A stretch of DNA of 17,859 nucleotides, from positions 1 through 17,859 of the forward strand of contig CAAETL010000309.1 of assembly GCA_900758955.1 (NCBI GenBank). The letters are read 5' to 3'. The stretch is from an uncultured Oscillospiraceae bacterium. Lineage in GTDB: Bacteria > Bacillota > Clostridia > Oscillospirales > Oscillospiraceae. The translations under genes and the position numbers were made by a program. The notes under the pieces are model-generated. The model searched no databases, had not been told where the DNA came from, and was given only the letters and a program-made list of their open reading frames with translations. Positions 14,461 through 17,859 of this stretch are shown piece after piece (position 1 is the stretch's first letter; each line of letters starts with the position of its first letter).

Positions 14461-14495
14461 AAAGCCACCGACAATGGGATTGTCGGTGGCTTTTT
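14461..14495 (+). terminator. First intrinsic terminator in the MATE 3 leader (attenuator)
   Basis: AAAGCCACCGACAA (14461-14474), a 5-nt loop (tggga) and TTGTCGGTGGCTTT (14480-14493) form a perfect 14-bp stem running into TTTTT. It lies between the promoter and MATE 3 on the coding strand, so it should stop most transcripts before the gene unless antitermination occurs. Confidence 0.88.
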
Positions 14496-14516
14496 GTATG
14501 ATGTTGGACACGACAT

Positions 14517-14550
14517 GGCAGAAGGCGTTAAAGTCTTCTGCCTTATTTTT
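14517..14550 (+). terminator. Second intrinsic terminator in the MATE 3 leader
   Basis: GGCAGAAG (14517-14524), a 10-nt loop and CTTCTGCC (14535-14542) are followed by TTATTTTT. It ends 18 nt before the MATE 3 ATG, giving a tandem barrier with the first terminator. Confidence 0.75.
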
Positions 14551-14568
14551 ATAGTAAGGGCTGGTATT

Positions 14569-15939
14569 ATGAAATCAGAGATGAATATGACAGTGGGCAG
14601 CGTCCCGCTTACGCTGTTTCGGTTTGCGCTGCCGACCTTTTTTGCGAATTTGCTTCAATCATTTTATAACATGGCGGATATGTTGGTTGTGGGCCAACTT
14701 GTAGGGAGCGCGGGCGTGGCCGCGATCAGCAATGCTTCCACACTGGTCTTTCTTATCAACGCGATCTGTCTGGGCGTTACCACAGGGGGCGCGGTTCTTA
14801 TTGCCCAATACAAAGGGGCGGGAAATCAAAACGGTCAAAAAGAGACCATGGGCACCCTCTATACCTTAATGGGGGTTCTGGCTGGGCTGATTACCCTGTC
14901 TGGACTGGCGTTATACCAAGTAATTTTACAGGCAATGAACGTGCCGGCTAAGTCGATGTCGGACGCTGAAGACTATATGGTTGTGATTCTGTGCGGAACA
15001 ATTTTTGTATTTGGATACAATACCACCTGCTCCATTCTACGGGGGGGCGGGGATGTGACAAGCCCGCTGCTTTTTGTAGGAATGGCCACCGTTCTCAATG
15101 TTTTATTAGATTATCTACTGGTCGGAGGATGGGGGATGGGCACCGTAGGGGCCGCCTATGCCACGGTCCTATCCCAAGGCGTGTCGTTTTTTCTCTCCAT
15201 CTGGTATTTGAAACGGCGCGACTTTCTATTTGATTTTAACATCCGCAGTTTTGCCATCAAGAAAACAATTGCCGCATCGGTTCTCAAAATCAGCCTGCCC
15301 ACCGCGATTCAAATGGCTGTCGTCAACGTATCCTATCTCCTGATTGCGGCCATGCTCAATGAATATGGCGTCACTGTCGCTGCCGCGGCCGGGATCGGCC
15401 TGAAAATTAACACCTTCGCGGGGATGCCTTGCTGGGCGGTGGGCTCCGCCATAACGGCAATGGCAGCACAGAATATGGGCGCCGGGTTGACAGACAGAGT
15501 CAAAAAGGTCTGCGTGGCCGGCGTGACCATTAATCTTGCAATCACGCTGCTTGCTGTGATCGTTGTCCAGGAGTTTTCGGAGGAACTTGTTATGGTGTTT
15601 GATACCGACCCGGCTGTAATCTCCGCCGGGACGGCCTATCTCCGGATCTGCTGTTTTGGGAACAGCCTTGTGTATGCCGGCATGTATGGCTTTGATTCCT
15701 TTGCAGTGGGCGTGGGAGCTGCGCCAATTGCCATGATAAATGCGCTGCTGGACTCCGTTTTCATTCGGCTGCCCCTCTGCTTTATGTTGAGAGGTTTTTT
15801 CCTGGAGGGATATGAAGGGGTATTTTGGGGGCAAGCCCTGTCGCCAATTCTTCCGGCTCTTATAGGCGGCGTTTACTTTTTATTAGGCGGATGGAAGAGA
15901 AAGAAACTGGTAGACAGGAATTCGCAGGGGGAAGGTTGA
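14569..15939 (+). CDS. MATE family efflux transporter 3 (NorM/DinF-like)
   Basis: A 456-aa MATE antiporter with about twelve membrane segments. The first repeat has LTLFRFALPTFFANLLQSFY then NMADMLVVGQLVGSAGVAA, and GVTTGGAVLIAQYKGAGNQ; the second has VLKISLPTAIQMAVVNVSYL, MAAQNMGAGLTDRVKK and AVGVGAAPIAMINALLDSVF. The ATG at 14569 has AAGGG 8 nt upstream; the open frame reaches back to 14452, but that extension is encoded by the terminators and is unlikely to be protein. Its distant sequence relation to MATE 1 and MATE 2 argues for separate origins. Expression should depend on read-through of two leader terminators. Substrate cannot be inferred; the leader suggests a drug that slows ribosomes. 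Confidence 0.93.
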   Translation: MKSEMNMTVGSVPLTLFRFALPTFFANLLQSFYNMADMLVVGQLVGSAGVAAISNASTLVFLINAICLGVTTGGAVLIAQYKGAGNQNGQKETMGTLYTLMGVLAGLITLSGLALYQVILQAMNVPAKSMSDAEDYMVVILCGTIFVFGYNTTCSILRGGGDVTSPLLFVGMATVLNVLLDYLLVGGWGMGTVGAAYATVLSQGVSFFLSIWYLKRRDFLFDFNIRSFAIKKTIAASVLKISLPTAIQMAVVNVSYLLIAAMLNEYGVTVAAAAGIGLKINTFAGMPCWAVGSAITAMAAQNMGAGLTDRVKKVCVAGVTINLAITLLAVIVVQEFSEELVMVFDTDPAVISAGTAYLRICCFGNSLVYAGMYGFDSFAVGVGAAPIAMINALLDSVFIRLPLCFMLRGFFLEGYEGVFWGQALSPILPALIGGVYFLLGGWKRKKLVDRNSQGEG

Positions 15940-15952
15940 GACAAATACTTCT

Positions 15953-15991
15953 CAATAAAATGGGGCAACGGAAGATCCCTTCCGTTGCCCC
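15953..15991 (-). terminator. Intrinsic terminator of the aminotransferase gene
   Basis: GGGGCAACGGAAG (15962-15974), a 4-nt loop and CTTCCGTTGCCCC (15979-15991) form a perfect 13-bp stem. On the minus strand it is followed by ATTTTATT, so it ends the aminotransferase transcript. On the plus strand no T-run follows, though the stem may still protect the MATE 3 mRNA 3' end. Confidence 0.85.
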
Positions 15992-16028
15992 GTGTCATTA
16001 CACGCTGCGGTAAGTCTTTCTCTTGGCA

Positions 16029-17162
16029 TTATAGATGACGGATAAACCGGGACAGCCGGTCCATGCCGCGCTCGATGGCGTACATGCTGTAGCAGTAGGA
16101 GAAGCGCACATAGCCTTCCGCGCCGAAACAGCTGCCCGGCACGCCCGCCACCTTACCCTCCCGGATCATCCGGGTGCAGAAGGTCTCGTCATCCATCCCA
16201 AATTTCTTGATGGACGGGAAGATATAAAAGGAGCCGGTGGGCTTCACCACATCCAGGCCCATTCCCACTAAGCGGTTATAGATATAGTCCCGCCGCGCCT
16301 GATAGGTGCGTACCATGGGGGAGACGTCCTGCTGAAGGGCGGCGATACAGGCGTCGTGGAAGGGGGCGGGGATGGAGGAGACGGTGGTGGCGTGGAGTAA
16401 GGAAAGTTGTTCCGCCACCGGGGAGTCCGCCATCAGATATCCCAGCCGCCAGCCGGTCATGGCGTAGGGTTTGGAGAAGCTTTGACAGATAATCATCTGT
16501 CGGCGAATCCCGCCAAACTGCCGTAGCGTGGGAGAGGGTTCGTACACCATTCGGTCAAACACATCGTCGCAGAGCACAAAGATGGGCCGCCCGGCCACCA
16601 AATCCCGGATCCCTTCCAGGGTCTCCTGGGTGTAGACCACGCCGGTGGGGTTATTGGGGGAGTTGACAATGAGCATCCGGGTTTTGTCGGTGATGGCGGC
16701 CCGAAGCTTCTCTTTGGAAATTTGGAAATTATCCTGGCTGGTGTCCAAATAGACCGCCTTGGCCCCGGCCATACGCACATTGGATTCATAGAGGCCGAAG
16801 GCGGGCATGGGGATGATGACCTCGTCTCCGGGGTTGAGGCAGCCCTGCATGGCCACAAAGATACTTTCCGTGGCGCCTGCCGTCATGATAATTTCACCCG
16901 GACCATAGGAACAGCCCCGACGACGGGCCTCAAAGGCGGAAACCGCCGAACGCAGGTCGGGATCGCCGTTGTTCATGGGATAGTGAGTGCGGTTGTTTGC
17001 CAGGGCCTGCACGCAGGCCTCCTTGATGGGATCGGGGGTGTCGGCATTGGGTTCGCCAATGGTGAGCATGGCGCAGTCGGGGACCGCCTTGGCCAGCCGG
17101 GTAAACCGGCGGATGCCGCTGGGGTCCAAGCCGTGCAGTCTTCTGTTCATGAAATAGCGCAT
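16029..17162 (-). CDS. Class I PLP-dependent aminotransferase
   Basis: A 377-aa fold-type I aminotransferase of the AspC/aromatic group. Key residues are visible: GATES at 96-100 that grips the cofactor phosphate, NSPNNPTG (167-174) with Asn171, the aspartate of CDDVF at 199-200 that contacts the pyridine nitrogen, and the Schiff-base Lys231 in SFSKPYAMTGWRLGY. A C-terminal arginine in EGYVRFSYC binds the substrate carboxylate. It probably swaps amino groups between an amino acid and 2-oxoglutarate; the exact donor cannot be told. The ATG at 17162 has AGGAG 8 nt upstream. It stands alone with its own promoter and terminator. Confidence 0.94.
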   Translation of the reverse strand: MRYFMNRRLHGLDPSGIRRFTRLAKAVPDCAMLTIGEPNADTPDPIKEACVQALANNRTHYPMNNGDPDLRSAVSAFEARRRGCSYGPGEIIMTAGATESIFVAMQGCLNPGDEVIIPMPAFGLYESNVRMAGAKAVYLDTSQDNFQISKEKLRAAITDKTRMLIVNSPNNPTGVVYTQETLEGIRDLVAGRPIFVLCDDVFDRMVYEPSPTLRQFGGIRRQMIICQSFSKPYAMTGWRLGYLMADSPVAEQLSLLHATTVSSIPAPFHDACIAALQQDVSPMVRTYQARRDYIYNRLVGMGLDVVKPTGSFYIFPSIKKFGMDDETFCTRMIREGKVAGVPGSCFGAEGYVRFSYCYSMYAIERGMDRLSRFIRHL

Positions 17163-17252
17163 GAAACTATCTCCTTACTTAAGTGATATCAATCGAATCG
17201 CAACAGGGCGCCGCGCATTGGATAGCAGGCCGGGAGCTCTCTAATTTTTAAC

Positions 17253-17282
17253 ATCATAGCACAGTAATTCCCCAAACGTCAA
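17253..17282 (-). promoter_or_regulatory. Promoter of the aminotransferase gene
   Basis: On the minus strand TTGACG (17282-17277), an 18-bp spacer and TATGAT (17258-17253) lie about 90 nt ahead of the aminotransferase ATG. Confidence 0.7.
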
Positions 17283-17555
17283 CGAACGAAAAAGAGAAAG
17301 ACCAAAGGTTTGTGTCAAGAATGGCTAAATGGTGGAGATTGGGGAAAGAAAACCATTGGAATCACCGGCAGAGGAATAAAAATTAGAACATATTCGGCGG
17401 GAATAGAATCCTTTTTCCAGCCAGAAAAGCCCATGAAATCAGCATTACTGCTGGATGCAATACAATCCTGCACAGGGTAAAATGGCGCCCGAACAGCCCA
17501 AGTAACAAACTGGGTTATAAACAGTAGCATAAAGTTATGACATAAAATGAACGGT
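17283..17555. other. AT-rich intergenic region, no gene recognised
   Basis: This divergent spacer is visibly more AT-rich than its surroundings. A 71-codon minus-strand frame (17315-17530) lacks a ribosome binding site and resembles no known family. No RNA motif or repeat was recognised. Confidence 0.4.
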
Positions 17556-17584
17556 TTGACATTTCCATTCGTTAATATTAGAAT
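17556..17584 (+). promoter_or_regulatory. Promoter of the ClbS/DfsB-like gene
   Basis: TTGACA (17556-17561), a 17-bp spacer and TAGAAT (17579-17584) face the DUF1706 gene, leaving a leader of about 100 nt. Confidence 0.7.
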
Positions 17585-17637
17585 GAAGAAACAAGTTATG
17601 TATTTGTTCGCCTTTGGCGGATTTTACGTCCAAAAGC

Positions 17638-17653
17638 TGACAAGCAGTTGTCA
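17638..17653. promoter_or_regulatory. Inverted repeat ahead of the ClbS/DfsB-like gene
   Basis: TGACAA-GCAG-TTGTCA has perfect 6-bp arms with a 4-bp spacer, about 40 nt upstream of the ATG and inside the predicted leader. It could be an operator; no regulator is identified. Confidence 0.35.
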
Positions 17654-17694
17654 TATTATGTTTGGTATAGTAAAAGAAAAAATGGAGGTGCATC

Positions 17695-17859
17695 ATGCAG
17701 GAATACACAAGTAAAGAGGCTCTTGCCGAGGAAATAAAAAAGACGGCTGCTCTATTTATTGCGGAATTTGATGATGTAGCGGATCAGGATATTGATTTAA
17801 GATTAGAGGGCGTGGACAAAACGCCTCGTGAGATGATTGCCTATCAGCTTGGATGGATG
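17695..17859 (+). CDS. ClbS/DfsB family four-helix bundle protein (DUF1706), 5' part only
   Basis: The first 55 codons are present and run off the window. The sequence MQEYTSKEALAEEIKKTAAL, then FIAEFDD and VDKTPREMIAYQLGW, follows the DUF1706 pattern, a small four-helix bundle. Family members include ClbS, the colibactin self-resistance hydrolase, and DfsB. Most other members have no assigned function, so a protective role here is only a suggestion. GGAGG lies 6 nt before the ATG at 17695. The full family length is about 160-180 aa, so roughly two thirds is missing. Confidence 0.85.
   Translation, partial: MQEYTSKEALAEEIKKTAALFIAEFDDVADQDIDLRLEGVDKTPREMIAYQLGWM

Noticed and set aside
17315..17530. 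71-codon minus-strand frame with hydrophobic stretches
   Set aside because: No ribosome binding site, no recognisable family, and it lies in an AT-rich spacer behind the aminotransferase promoter.
17609..17624. CGCC-TTT-GGCG followed by GATTTT as a leader terminator for the ClbS-like gene
   Set aside because: A stem of only 4 bp with a 3-nt loop and a short T-run is too weak to call.

Overview
The window looks like chromosome of an anaerobic Firmicute of the class Clostridia, probably an Oscillospiraceae-type gut bacterium. This is inferred from the moderately high GC, strong AGGAGG-type ribosome binding sites, sigma-A style TTGACA/TATAAT promoters, and the mix of PadR/DUF2812, LtaS-like sulfatase and MATE genes. 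No RNA genes, CRISPR arrays, transposases or phage genes were seen.

Layout. (1) Positions 1-5391, minus strand: an amino-acid (branched-chain type) ABC transporter operon, transcribed livK, livH, livM, livG, livF, with a good promoter and a small palindrome ahead of livK, a pair of hairpins between livK and livH, and 8-nt gene overlaps at livM/livG and livG/livF. livF lacks only its last few codons at the window edge. (2) 5461-7306, plus strand: MATE efflux gene 1 behind a leader of about 400 nt that carries a six-codon reading frame overlapping an intrinsic terminator. (3) 7357-8354, minus strand: a padR-DUF2812 gene pair. (4) 8365-10459, minus strand: an LtaS-like membrane phosphotransferase with a consensus promoter whose spacer is also the terminator of the gene upstream. 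(5) 10537-12528, minus strand: a two-gene unit, iron-sulfur flavoprotein then MATE 2, behind a promoter resembling a MerR-family target. (6) 12705-13948, minus strand: an SDR dehydrogenase followed by a broken PaaI-type thioesterase. (7) 14237-15939, plus strand: MATE 3 behind a second leader, with a 42-codon reading frame and two tandem terminators. (8) 15953-17282, minus strand: a class I aminotransferase with promoter and terminator. (9) 17556-17859, plus strand: the start of a ClbS/DfsB (DUF1706) gene.

The most interesting theme is three unrelated MATE exporters within 10 kb, each apparently wired to a different switch. Two have promoter, short reading frame, intrinsic terminator and gene, the arrangement expected of ribosome-stalling (antibiotic-sensing) attenuation. 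The third sits behind a MerR-like elongated-spacer promoter with a redox-type flavoprotein. Together with PadR, an LtaS-like envelope enzyme and a ClbS-like protein, the region reads as a stress and export neighbourhood next to a nutrient-uptake operon. The regulatory interpretations are inferences from sequence layout.
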